From: Hymenobacter yonginensis
GTDB lineage: Bacteria; Bacteroidota; Bacteroidia; Cytophagales; Hymenobacteraceae
Reading direction: 5' to 3'
DNA length: 64,000 bases
NCBI RefSeq assembly: GCF_027625995.1
Contig: NZ_CP115396.1
Location: 2,418,001 to 2,482,000 of the forward strand
Position numbers and translations under genes: made by a program. Numbering within the stretch: position 1 is the stretch's first letter; each line of letters opens with the position of its first letter. Positions 25,643-32,701 of this stretch are shown in pieces. A model generated the notes under the pieces. That model was not told the DNA's origin. It saw nothing but the letters and a program-made list of their open reading frames with translations, and did not search any database.

Positions 25643-25680
25643 AAAAAGAAAGCGTCTTCCCTTTGCAGGCAAGACGCTTT
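25643..25680 (-). terminator. Intrinsic terminator of the small basic protein gene
   Basis: On the minus strand, AAAGCGTCTT and AAGACGCTTT (25671-25680 and 25649-25658) form a 10-bp stem followed by a T-rich stretch. Confidence 0.75.
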
Positions 25681-25737
25681 GGAGATGCTGACCAGAACCC
25701 ACCGACGCCGGGGGCAGGTGTGCCAGACGGGCGTTAG

Positions 25738-25902
25738 TTACGCAACCGTCGTAGCTTCGCTCTTGTTGAAGCGGGCTTTCAGCTCTTCGATGTCCACGTT
25801 CTTCAGAACGGGAGTCAGCAGGAGCTGCTTAATTACGCGCTGCTTGTTGTTGGCGCGGGCAATGTTTTTGCGGTGCTTCCGCTTCAGACGGGTAGTGCTC
25901 AT
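25738..25902 (-). CDS. Small basic Bacteroidota protein, possibly ribosomal
   Basis: This 54-residue protein begins MSTTRLKRKHRKNIARANNK and ends with VLKNVDIEELKARFNKS. It is extremely basic in its first half. Similar short proteins with the TRLKRKxRxN start are conserved across Bacteroidota as hypotheticals. Size, charge, a dedicated promoter and a strong terminator suggest an abundant RNA-binding or ribosome-associated protein. bL38, reported in the Flavobacterium ribosome, is a candidate that I cannot confirm without its sequence. An upstream in-frame start at 25944 lies inside the promoter and is rejected. Confidence 0.72.
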   Translation of the reverse strand: MSTTRLKRKHRKNIARANNKQRVIKQLLLTPVLKNVDIEELKARFNKSEATTVA

Positions 25903-25941
25903 TTTTTCCGGGTCGGTTAAGGTCTTTCTGTAAACGAGGGG

Positions 25942-25949
25942 CAAAAGTA
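25942..25949 (-). promoter_or_regulatory. -7 element TACTTTTG for the small basic protein
   Basis: On the minus strand TACTTTTG matches TAnnTTTG, 40 nt before ATG 25902. Confidence 0.6.
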
Positions 25950-26001
25950 ACGACTAAATTTGAAACCGGGAAGTGTTTCCCCTTTTTACCCTAGCTATTC
26001 C

Positions 26002-27033
26002 ATGTCTGCTCCTGTAATCGACCTGCGTTCCGACACCGTAACGCGCCCCACTCCGGCCATGCTGGAAGCCATGTTCCAGGCCCGCGTCGGCGACGACGTG
26101 TACGAGGAAGACCCCACCGTACGGGCTCTGGAGCAGGAAGCCGCCGCCCGTTTCGGGCTGGAGGCCGGCCTGTTCTGCCCCTCCGGCACCATGACCAACC
26201 AGATTGCCATCAAGGCCCATACCGAGCCGATGAGCGAGGTAATCTGCGAGCAGACCTCGCACATTTATCTGTGGGAAGTGGGCGGCATTGCCTTTCACTC
26301 GGGTGCCTCCGTGGCGCTGCTGCCCGGCGAGCGGGGCCGCCTGACGGCCGCGCAGGTGGAAGCCGCCATCCGGCCCCAGAATGTGCATTACCCCACCACC
26401 AGCCTCATCAGCCTCGAAAACACCCACAACCGCGGCGGTGGCAGCTGCTACCAGCTGCCCGAGCTGGCTGGTATTGCCGACGTGGCCCAACGCCACCGGA
26501 TTCCGCTGCACCTCGACGGCGCCCGCATCTTCAACGCCCTGGTAGCCACCGGCCAGGACGCCCGCGAGTACGGCCGCATGTTCGATACCATTTCGGTGTG
26601 TTTGAGCAAGGGGCTGGGCGCGCCGGTGGGCTCGGTGCTGCTGGGCAGCCAGGCGTTCATCCAGAAAACCAAGCGCATCCGCAAGGTGATGGGCGGCGGC
26701 ATGCGGCAGGCCGGCTATCTGGCCGCCGCCGGCCTCTACGCCCTGGAAAACAACGTAGAGCGCCTCCAAGACGACCACCGCCGCGCCCGGCAGCTGAGCG
26801 ACACGCTGCAAACCCAGCCCTACGTGGCCGAGGTGCTGCCCGTAGAAACCAACCTCGTCATCTTCCGCCTGCACGACAGCATGCCCGCCGAGTCGTTTCT
26901 GGCGCAGCTGGAAGCGCAGGGCATCCGGGCCTCGTCGTTTGGCCCGCAGTTCATCCGCTTCGTCACGCACCTGGACATTGATGATGCCATGGTGGCGCGC
27001 ATTGGGGCGGCCCTGCAGCAGCTGGCTGCGTAG
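26002..27033 (+). CDS. ltaE: Low-specificity L-threonine aldolase
   Basis: This 343-residue fold-type I PLP enzyme cleaves threonine/allo-threonine to glycine and acetaldehyde. It starts with the family signature LRSDTVTRPTPAM (8-20). It has GDDVYEEDPT, SLENTHNRGGGS, HLDGARIFNA and the PLP lysine in SVCLSKGLGAPVGS (Lys203). The length is typical. ATG 26002 is the family start; 14 upstream codons in frame are rejected. It appears to be monocistronic. Confidence 0.92.
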   Translation: MSAPVIDLRSDTVTRPTPAMLEAMFQARVGDDVYEEDPTVRALEQEAAARFGLEAGLFCPSGTMTNQIAIKAHTEPMSEVICEQTSHIYLWEVGGIAFHSGASVALLPGERGRLTAAQVEAAIRPQNVHYPTTSLISLENTHNRGGGSCYQLPELAGIADVAQRHRIPLHLDGARIFNALVATGQDAREYGRMFDTISVCLSKGLGAPVGSVLLGSQAFIQKTKRIRKVMGGGMRQAGYLAAAGLYALENNVERLQDDHRRARQLSDTLQTQPYVAEVLPVETNLVIFRLHDSMPAESFLAQLEAQGIRASSFGPQFIRFVTHLDIDDAMVARIGAALQQLAA

Positions 27034-27148
27034 AAGCCCGTAGAAAGGTCTGAGCGGCGTACCCGGGAAGGGGACCGGGCCGGCAATTGCCGCGCTTCGC
27101 CTCCTTGCTGGGTACGCCTTCCTGGCTACAGAGCCTTTTTGTGCGGTT

Positions 27149-27814
27149 ATGGCGGAATCCAATGTATTTGTTATCGGGGATGTGCACGGCTGCCGGGCTA
27201 CGTTCGAGGAGCTGCTGGGCCACTGGCAGCCGGCCACCGAGCGGCTGGTGCAGGTCGGCGACCTGGTGGACCGGGGCCGATTCAGTCCGGAGTGCGTAGC
27301 GCTGGCTATTTCGCTGGAAGTACGCTACCCGGGCCAGACGGTGTTCCTGAAAGGCAACCACGAGGCCGGCATGCTGCAGCACTTCGGGCCGCACGGGCCG
27401 CACGCGCCCTGGCTGAGCTGGGGCGGCCGCAGCACGGTGGCCCAGTACCGGGCGCGTCCGGCGCTGCTGGCGCCCCATTTGGCGTGGCTGAGCCAGCGCC
27501 CCCTGTACTGGCAAAACGACCACCTGCTGATCAGCCACGCCGGCTTTGCCGATACACCTGATCCGCTCGACGAAGCCAACTTCGATGGGGTGCTCTGGCG
27601 GCGGGGGCCGCTACGCTCCATGGGCCGGCGCCAGGTAATCGGGCACACGTCCACCACCGGCCAGCCCACCTTCGACCCCATCACCAACGTGCTCAACGTA
27701 GATACCGGCGCCGTTTTCGGCCAGTGCCTGACCGGCGTGCGCCTCACGGCCACCGGCGAGCTGCTGGCCGAAATAGCCATACCGACCCACCCTTCCGATC
27801 TGCCGGCCGCCTAG
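27149..27814 (+). CDS. PPP-family serine/threonine protein phosphatase
   Basis: This 221-residue protein has the PPP metallophosphatase motifs GDVHG (10-14), GDLVDRG (37-43) and GNHE (69-72), then SHAGF and a late GHT. This is the bacterial PrpA/B and ApaH-like class that dephosphorylates phosphoproteins or dinucleoside polyphosphates. The size fits single-domain bacterial PPPs. The next gene (glycosylase) starts 32 nt later, so the two are probably co-transcribed without a known functional link. Confidence 0.85.
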   Translation: MAESNVFVIGDVHGCRATFEELLGHWQPATERLVQVGDLVDRGRFSPECVALAISLEVRYPGQTVFLKGNHEAGMLQHFGPHGPHAPWLSWGGRSTVAQYRARPALLAPHLAWLSQRPLYWQNDHLLISHAGFADTPDPLDEANFDGVLWRRGPLRSMGRRQVIGHTSTTGQPTFDPITNVLNVDTGAVFGQCLTGVRLTATGELLAEIAIPTHPSDLPAA

Positions 27815-27846
27815 CCAATACAGCTACCTACTCTCCCTCTCTGCCC

Positions 27847-28479
27847 ATGTCTACCTCCACTCCTACCCCCGACGACGCCGTGCAGCACCTACTGCAGGCC
27901 GACCCCGTGCTGGCCAACCTCATTCGGCAGGGCCGCCTGATTGCGCCGTCGCCGCACGAAGACTTGTACCTGGCGCTGCTGCGGGCCATTGTGGGCCAGC
28001 AGATTTCCACGAAGGCCGCGGCGGCCATCTGGCGCAAGGTGCAGGCCCTGTTTCCGCCCGATGGCTACCCCGAACCGCTGGCCCTGCAGGAAATGACCGA
28101 GGAAGACCTGCGCACGGCGGGCATCTCGCGCCAGAAGGCGGGCTATCTGAAGTCCGTTGCCGATTTCGCTTTGCGCGACCAGCTCGACCACACCCACCTC
28201 AGCCAGCTCTCCGACGACGACTTCACCCGCCACCTCACCCAAATCAAAGGCGTGGGCCGCTGGACGGCCCAGATGCTGCAGATGTTTGCCCTCGACCAGC
28301 CCGACGTGTTTGCCGAAGGCGACCTGGGCGTGCAGAACGCCATGCGCCGGCACTACGGGCTGGAAGAAACCGGCCGCGCCCTGCTCAAGCGCATGACGGA
28401 AATAGCCGAGCCCTGGCGTCCTTACCGCAGCCTGGCTTGCAAATACCTATGGCAGTCGTTGGACAACCAGCCCGCGTAG
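27847..28479 (+). CDS. AlkA-type DNA-3-methyladenine glycosylase
   Basis: This 210-residue HhH-GPD protein has AIVGQQISTKAA (48-59), the helix-hairpin-helix IKGVGRWTAQMLQMF (133-147) and VFAEGDLGV with the likely catalytic Asp159. It removes alkylated purines in base-excision repair. It lacks the N-terminal beta domain of E. coli AlkA, like the short yeast MAG-type enzymes. ATG 27847 follows a pyrimidine-rich leader; the in-frame extension to 27724 lies inside the phosphatase gene and is rejected. Confidence 0.88.
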   Translation: MSTSTPTPDDAVQHLLQADPVLANLIRQGRLIAPSPHEDLYLALLRAIVGQQISTKAAAAIWRKVQALFPPDGYPEPLALQEMTEEDLRTAGISRQKAGYLKSVADFALRDQLDHTHLSQLSDDDFTRHLTQIKGVGRWTAQMLQMFALDQPDVFAEGDLGVQNAMRRHYGLEETGRALLKRMTEIAEPWRPYRSLACKYLWQSLDNQPA

Positions 28480-28493
28480 CGGCTGGCTCAGTT

Positions 28494-28688
28494 CTACAAA
28501 TCTTCCCGGCGGCGGGCTTCGCGCAAACTGGCCGCTATGGCAATGAATATGCCCAGTAAAGGCAGGCAGAAGCCAATCAGCAGCCAGCGCTTGAGCGGCC
28601 GGCCGTACATATGCGCAATGTAGGCTGTCACCAGCGCCGAAAACGACGCGACCAGAAACAGACCAACAATCAGGGCAAATTCATCCAT
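28494..28688 (-). CDS. Small two-helix membrane protein
   Basis: This 64-residue protein has two hydrophobic helices (FALIVGLFLVASFSALVTAY and WLLIGFCLPLLGIFIAIAA) separated by a short basic loop, and a charged C-terminus. I do not recognise a family; it resembles many short PLDc_N-like or hypothetical membrane proteins. It follows a DUF58 gene on the same strand by 14 nt. A consensus -7 element lies only 4 nt upstream of its start. Confidence 0.55.
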   Translation of the reverse strand: MDEFALIVGLFLVASFSALVTAYIAHMYGRPLKRWLLIGFCLPLLGIFIAIAASLREARRREDL

Positions 28689-28692
28689 GTGG

Positions 28693-28700
28693 CAAAGGTA
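28693..28700 (-). promoter_or_regulatory. -7 element TACCTTTG abutting a start codon
   Basis: On the minus strand this is an exact TAnnTTTG match, 4 nt before ATG 28688 and just beyond the stop of the DUF58 gene. If active, the transcript of the small membrane protein is leaderless. Confidence 0.4.
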
Positions 28701-28702
28701 GC

Positions 28703-29629
28703 TTAGCGCACTTTCCCACGCTTCACCATGTAGGCGTAGAGAACCTTGTCGAACGGCTCGCGGATGTCCACCGGCACGAAATCAATCTTGTACTGCCCGC
28801 AGCGCAGGGCCAGCTCGTGCTCGTAGGCCCGCATGGCCGTGCGGTACTGCTCGCGTACCTGGGCCGGCTGCAGCTTCAGCGTTTCACCGGTTTCGATGTC
28901 CTCGAACAGGTAGGGCCGGTCCTGGAAATCGAAGTTGGCCTCGGTGGCGCGGTCCATCACGTGGAATAGCAGCACCTCGTGGTGCTGGTGGCGCAGGTGC
29001 TGCAGGGCGGCCAGCGTGGCGGTCTGCCCCTCGGGCGCCCGGCCCAGCATGTCAGAGAACAGCACCACCAACGAGCGTTTCGGGATTTGCTGGGCGATAG
29101 TATGAATGACGCCGGCCACGTCGGTGGTGGCGGTGGCGCGGGGCGCCGCCGGGGGCCGCTCCAGCAGCTGTTGGAGCGCCAGCAGCAGGGTGTGGCGGTG
29201 GGTGCTGGTGGAGCGCACCGGCGTCTGCAGCTCCACCTTGTCGCTGAACGTGACCAGGCCCACGGCGTCGCGCTGCTTCTGCAGCAGCGTGGAGAGGGCC
29301 GCTGCGCACAGCACCGCAAAGCGCAGCTTGTCGTGGCCGGGCGCGGGGTAGTACATGCTGGCACTCACGTCGAGCAGCAGGTGGCAGCGCAGGTTGGTTT
29401 CCTCCTCATAGCGCTTCACGAACAGCTTGTCGGTGCGGGCGAAGATCTTCCAATCGAGGTGGCGGGTGCTTTCGCCAGGATTGTAGAGACGATGCTCGGA
29501 AAACTCCACCGAGAAGCCGTGGTACGGCGACTGGTGCAGGCCCGTAATGAAGCCCTCGACCAGCTGGCGGGCCAGAAATTCCAGGTTTTCAAACGAGCGG
29601 ACGGCGGCGAGGTCAAGCGGTTGGGCCAT
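28703..29629 (-). CDS. DUF58 domain protein (second locus)
   Basis: This 308-residue protein has the DUF58 signature GFSVEFSEHRLYNPGE and HLDWKIFARTDK, then a vWA-like MIDAS LLDVSAS (Asp87, Ser89, Ser91). It is a different subtype from the DUF58 protein at 10303 and is not accompanied by MoxR, BatA or BatD here. DUF58 proteins usually act with MoxR AAA+ ATPases elsewhere in the genome. ATG 29629 begins the conserved N-terminus; 26 upstream codons are rejected. Confidence 0.82.
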   Translation of the reverse strand: MAQPLDLAAVRSFENLEFLARQLVEGFITGLHQSPYHGFSVEFSEHRLYNPGESTRHLDWKIFARTDKLFVKRYEEETNLRCHLLLDVSASMYYPAPGHDKLRFAVLCAAALSTLLQKQRDAVGLVTFSDKVELQTPVRSTSTHRHTLLLALQQLLERPPAAPRATATTDVAGVIHTIAQQIPKRSLVVLFSDMLGRAPEGQTATLAALQHLRHQHHEVLLFHVMDRATEANFDFQDRPYLFEDIETGETLKLQPAQVREQYRTAMRAYEHELALRCGQYKIDFVPVDIREPFDKVLYAYMVKRGKVR

Positions 29630-29937
29630 GCGGATACGAATAAGGCAATGTGCTCGGAAGCCCGACGGGCCCGGATTGCTTTTCCAAAGAAACAAATAAC
29701 TGGGCAAGGTGGCCTCGGCATAGTATTAATCTAATATCCTCCTGCTTCGGATTTGTATCCGGCCGTTGCATGTTACTACCCGAATCCGACTGCAGCGCGC
29801 TAAAAATCGTCATTCGCAAAGACTATCAGCAGTTTAGACTAAATTGACTGCCTAAAAATTTTTATATCCGAACCAGTAGTTGTACTTTGGCCTGAAATTC
29901 AACCATCTTGGAATAACAAAACTTTACAGAAGGCCCC
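29630..29937. other. AT-rich divergent intergenic region
   Basis: These 308 nt separate the divergent DUF58 and DUF3276 genes and are much AT-richer than the flanks. A TTGTACTTTGG run at 29880-29890 may hold the DUF3276 promoter, but it is not a clean TAnnTTTG match. I see no gene or RNA structure in it. Confidence 0.4.
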
Positions 29938-30279
29938 GTGGAAGACCGTCACGACCAAGAAGAGATTTACTCCCAGCGCATTAAAGCGGGCAAACGCACG
30001 TACTTTTTCGACGTAAAAGCCACGCGCGGCCAGGACTATTACCTGACCATTACGGAAAGCAAGCGCAAGCTCCGCGACGACGACACCTTCTCCTACGAGA
30101 AGCACAAGATTTTCCTTTACAAGGAAGATTTCCTGAAGTTCGTGGATGCCCTGCAGGACGCCGTGGAATACGTGCGCGAAGAGCTGCTGACCGCCGAAGA
30201 AGTGGCCGAGCTTGACCGCCCCCGCCCCGCCTACGAAGACCGCGAATTCAACCCGAACCGCGCCGACGACAACTTCTAA
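29938..30279 (+). CDS. DUF3276 / PurA-like nucleic-acid-binding protein
   Basis: This 113-residue protein starts with GTG and contains EIYSQRIKAGKRTYFFDVKATRG (cited in part: KRTYFFDVK), then DYYLTITESKR and FLYKEDFLKFVDAL. This is DUF3276, the bacterial Pur-alpha-type family, in which one PUR repeat folds as a dimer that binds single-stranded DNA or RNA. The protein ends in an acidic tail. It is small, conserved in Bacteroidota and usually monocistronic. Confidence 0.85.
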   Translation: MEDRHDQEEIYSQRIKAGKRTYFFDVKATRGQDYYLTITESKRKLRDDDTFSYEKHKIFLYKEDFLKFVDALQDAVEYVREELLTAEEVAELDRPRPAYEDREFNPNRADDNF

Positions 30280-30335
30280 GCCCCGCGCCTACCGAAACAC
30301 CGCATACTCTCCCCTGTTCCTTATCTGATTTACCC

Positions 30336-30371
30336 CAACGGCGCGCCCGGCTTCGGCCCAGCGCGCCGTTG
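30336..30371. terminator. Hairpin between DUF3276 and a minus-strand small ORF
   Basis: CAACGGCGCGC (30336-30346) is exactly inverted at 30361-30371 (11-bp stem). It lies between the convergent DUF3276 gene and the short minus-strand ORF 30384-30482. There is little T tract. Confidence 0.55.
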
Positions 30372-30383
30372 TGCGTTGGGGCA

Positions 30384-30482
30384 TCAGAGCGAATAATACT
30401 GGCTGACCAGCAGCAGCACGCCGGCAGCCAGGTAGAAACCCAGGCGCTGCAGCTTATGGGCGGGTTTATGGTGTTCACACAT
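30384..30482 (-). CDS. Candidate 32-residue single-helix membrane protein
   Basis: On the minus strand an ATG-to-TGA frame encodes MCEHHKPAHKLQRLGFYLAA followed by GVLLLVSQYYSL. A hydrophilic, His-rich head of 13 residues is followed by one hydrophobic helix. The codons look like those of the neighbouring genes, the frame is closed by a hairpin downstream, and it fills an otherwise empty 370-nt gap. It is too short for routine gene finders. No promoter was found and I know no family, so it remains a candidate. Confidence 0.45.
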   Translation of the reverse strand: MCEHHKPAHKLQRLGFYLAAGVLLLVSQYYSL

Positions 30483-30578
30483 GCCCGCCTAACAGCGCCC
30501 GGGCCCTGTTGGGTTCACCGGCCAGCACATAGCGCGCCCTGGGGGCACTGGAGCCGTGCTTTCCCCGAAAAAGCCCCG

Positions 30579-30586
30579 TACCTTTG
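30579..30586 (+). promoter_or_regulatory. -7 element TACCTTTG for ychF
   Basis: An exact TAnnTTTG match 63 nt before the ychF start codon at 30650. It implies a pyrimidine-rich leader of about 55-60 nt. Confidence 0.6.
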
Positions 30587-30649
30587 CGCCACGAAGCCGG
30601 CTCCTGGCCGTGCTTCTCTCACTTTTCTCGTCACTCAATCACCTTTTAT

Positions 30650-31747
30650 ATGGGTCTCCGCTGCGGTATCGTCGGCCTGCCGAACGTCGGCAAATCCACG
30701 CTTTTCAACGCTCTTTCCAACGCCAAGGCCGAATCGGCCAACTATCCGTTCTGCACCATCGAGCCGAACGTGGGCGTGATTACCGTGCCCGATGAGCGGC
30801 TGCAGATTCTGGAAAAGCTGGTGAACCCCAAGCGCGTGCTGCCCACCATAATTGAGTTCGTGGACATTGCCGGCCTCGTGAAGGGCGCCAGCAAGGGCGA
30901 AGGCTTGGGCAACAAGTTCCTGGCCAACATCCGCGAGGTAGACGCCATCATTCACGTTATCCGCTGCTTCGACGACCCCAACATCGTGCACGTAGCCGGC
31001 GGCGTCGACCCCGTGTTCGACAAGGACGTGATTGACACCGAGCTGCAGATCAAGGATCTGGAGAGCATCGATAAGAAGCTGGCCAAGTCGGAGCGCTCGG
31101 CCAAAAACGGCGACGCCGTGGCCAAGAAGGAAGTGGCCGCGCTGCAGCGCTTCAAGGAGGCTCTCGAAGCCGGCCAGAACGCCCGCGCCCTCACCGTGTC
31201 GCCCGAGGAGCTGGAAGCAGTTGCCGATCTGCAGCTGCTCACCATCAAGCCCGTGATTTACGTGGCCAACGTGGACGAGGCCAGCGCCACCACCGGCAAC
31301 GCCCACACCGCTGCCCTGCAGGCCCACGTGGCCCAGGAAGGCGCCGAAGTGGTGCTGGTATCGGCCGCCATCGAGTCGCAGATTGCCGAGATGGAAGACC
31401 CCGAGGAAAAGGAGATGTTCCTGGCCGAGTACGGCCTCACCGAATCGGGTTTGAACCGCCTGATCCGCGCCTCCTACACCTTGCTCAACCTGATTACCTA
31501 CTTCACGGCCGGCGTGCAGGAAGTACGCGCCTGGACCGTGCACCGCGGCGACAAAGCCCCCGCCGCCGCCGGCGTCATCCACTCCGACTTCGAGAAGGGC
31601 TTCATCCGGGCCGAGGTTATCAAGCTGGCTGACTACCAGGAATACAAGACCGAGGTAAAAATCAAGGAAGCCGGCAAAATGGCCGTGGAAGGCAAGGAGT
31701 ACGTGGTGCAGGACGGTGACATCATGCACTTCCGCTTCAACGTTTAA
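30650..31747 (+). CDS. ychF: Redox-regulated ATPase YchF (OLA1 family)
   Basis: This 365-residue Obg-related P-loop protein has the G1 motif GLPNVGKST (8-16), switch and G3 region [19 protein letters not shown], and a C-terminal TGS domain (about 280-365: [17 protein letters not shown]). YchF binds ATP rather than GTP and associates with ribosomes; it is linked to the oxidative stress response. The length is standard. ATG 30650 is the family start, and the upstream frame is rejected. Confidence 0.93.
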   Translation: MGLRCGIVGLPNVGKSTLFNALSNAKAESANYPFCTIEPNVGVITVPDERLQILEKLVNPKRVLPTIIEFVDIAGLVKGASKGEGLGNKFLANIREVDAIIHVIRCFDDPNIVHVAGGVDPVFDKDVIDTELQIKDLESIDKKLAKSERSAKNGDAVAKKEVAALQRFKEALEAGQNARALTVSPEELEAVADLQLLTIKPVIYVANVDEASATTGNAHTAALQAHVAQEGAEVVLVSAAIESQIAEMEDPEEKEMFLAEYGLTESGLNRLIRASYTLLNLITYFTAGVQEVRAWTVHRGDKAPAAAGVIHSDFEKGFIRAEVIKLADYQEYKTEVKIKEAGKMAVEGKEYVVQDGDIMHFRFNV

Positions 31748-31791
31748 TCACTGATGTTGCAGATGGTTGGATGCCGCAGATGCGGACGACG

Positions 31792-31820
31792 GTAGCGCGA
31801 AGCCTTTGCTTCGCGTATTG
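31792..31820. repeat. Single REP-like hairpin, family A
   Basis: GTAGCGCGAAGCCTTTGCTT followed by CGCG folds into a hairpin with the same arms as the copies at 37017-37124 and 5780-5866. It lies in the 121-nt gap between ychF and the PhnA-domain gene. Confidence 0.65.
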
Positions 31821-31868
31821 TTGCTCGGTTTCATCCAGCATCTGCTTCCTGCCCTTCCTAACCTCATT

Positions 31869-32078
31869 ATGGACGTAAAAGACAGCAACGGCAACCTGCT
31901 CGCGGAAGGCGATTCGGTGACGCTCATCAAGGACCTAAAAGTAAAAGGCTCCTCGCTCACGCTCAAGCGCGGCACGGTGGTCAAGAACATCCGCCTCACC
32001 AACTCGCCCGCCGAAATTGAAGGCCGGGCCGGTGGCAGCACGATGGTGCTCAAAACCGAATTCCTGAAGAAAGCCTAA
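31869..32078 (+). CDS. Short PhnA-domain (YjdM C-terminal) protein
   Basis: This 69-residue protein reads [20 protein letters not shown], then [20 protein letters not shown] and a final FLKKA. This is the SH3-like C-terminal domain of the YjdM/PhnA family (annotated as alkylphosphonate utilisation protein). The zinc-ribbon N-terminal half of the usual roughly 110-residue protein is missing, and no such sequence precedes the ATG. Single-domain versions occur in Bacteroidota. A role in phosphonate use is doubtful for the family. Confidence 0.78.
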   Translation: MDVKDSNGNLLAEGDSVTLIKDLKVKGSSLTLKRGTVVKNIRLTNSPAEIEGRAGGSTMVLKTEFLKKA

Positions 32079-32108
32079 CGCCGTTGCTTCAGCAACAACC
32101 AGTAACTT

Positions 32109-32143
32109 AAGCGCCCCAGCCGAACGATTCGGCTGGGGCGCTT
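32109..32143. terminator. Intrinsic terminator after the PhnA-domain gene
   Basis: Perfect 15-bp arms (AAGCGCCCCAGCCGA and its complement) with a five-base loop, followed by a T-rich stretch. Confidence 0.85.
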
Positions 32144-32152
32144 CTATTTATT

Positions 32153-32623
32153 ATGCGACTACAGGTTTTTATTATCTGCTTCTTACTTACTGCAAGCTCA
32201 AAAAGCTACGGTCAACGGAGTATAAAATACACAATGGTTGTGCATCATAGTGAATGTACCAGCTGTGGTGATTTAGAGATTGATAGCGGAGCTGTATTTG
32301 TACCACCACAGTTGCGGAATGCGCTCTTACAGCATTACCAGCGTGTTTTTGGTAATTCACTCGTTAACTGGGAAAAGAACTGGCAGGATCGGAAATACAT
32401 CGTTGGCAATGTGCGTATCGATAGTGACAGCACCTTTGATGCGATGTACTTATTGCCTGGCCGTACCCGCACCGACACCATCTATAACCAGTATGGCATA
32501 ATCAATCCTTGGGACTTTCAACGTTGTTACCGTGTTACAGGTCACGTAGTGGGGATACGGGGGCTTTATCTCCTATTTCACGTCGATAAAGCCAGGCTGC
32601 TTAGAAAGCGAATTGATTATTAA
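32153..32623 (+). CDS. AT-rich secreted hypothetical protein
   Basis: This 156-residue protein has a signal peptide (about 1-20, FIICFLLTASSKSYGQ). The mature part contains HHSECTSCGDLEIDSG with two cysteines, FVPPQLRNALLQHYQRVFGN and WDFQRCYRVTGHVVGIRG. I recognise no family. The gene is visibly AT-richer than all its neighbours and uses different codons, which suggests horizontal acquisition. It begins only nine bases after a terminator, so its promoter is unclear. Confidence 0.6.
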   Translation: MRLQVFIICFLLTASSKSYGQRSIKYTMVVHHSECTSCGDLEIDSGAVFVPPQLRNALLQHYQRVFGNSLVNWEKNWQDRKYIVGNVRIDSDSTFDAMYLLPGRTRTDTIYNQYGIINPWDFQRCYRVTGHVVGIRGLYLLFHVDKARLLRKRIDY

Positions 32624-32651
32624 ACATATAATACTTCTTCATGGTGATAGA

Positions 32652-32690
32652 AAAAAGAAAGCCGGCTTTTAGACCGACTTTCTTCTTTAT
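32652..32690 (-). terminator. Terminator of the M48 protease gene
   Basis: On the minus strand GAAAGTCGG...CCGGCTTTC forms a stem with one mismatch, followed by a T run. It also lies at the end of the convergent AT-rich gene. Confidence 0.65.
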
Positions 32691-32701
32691 CATTTTCAAT
32701 A

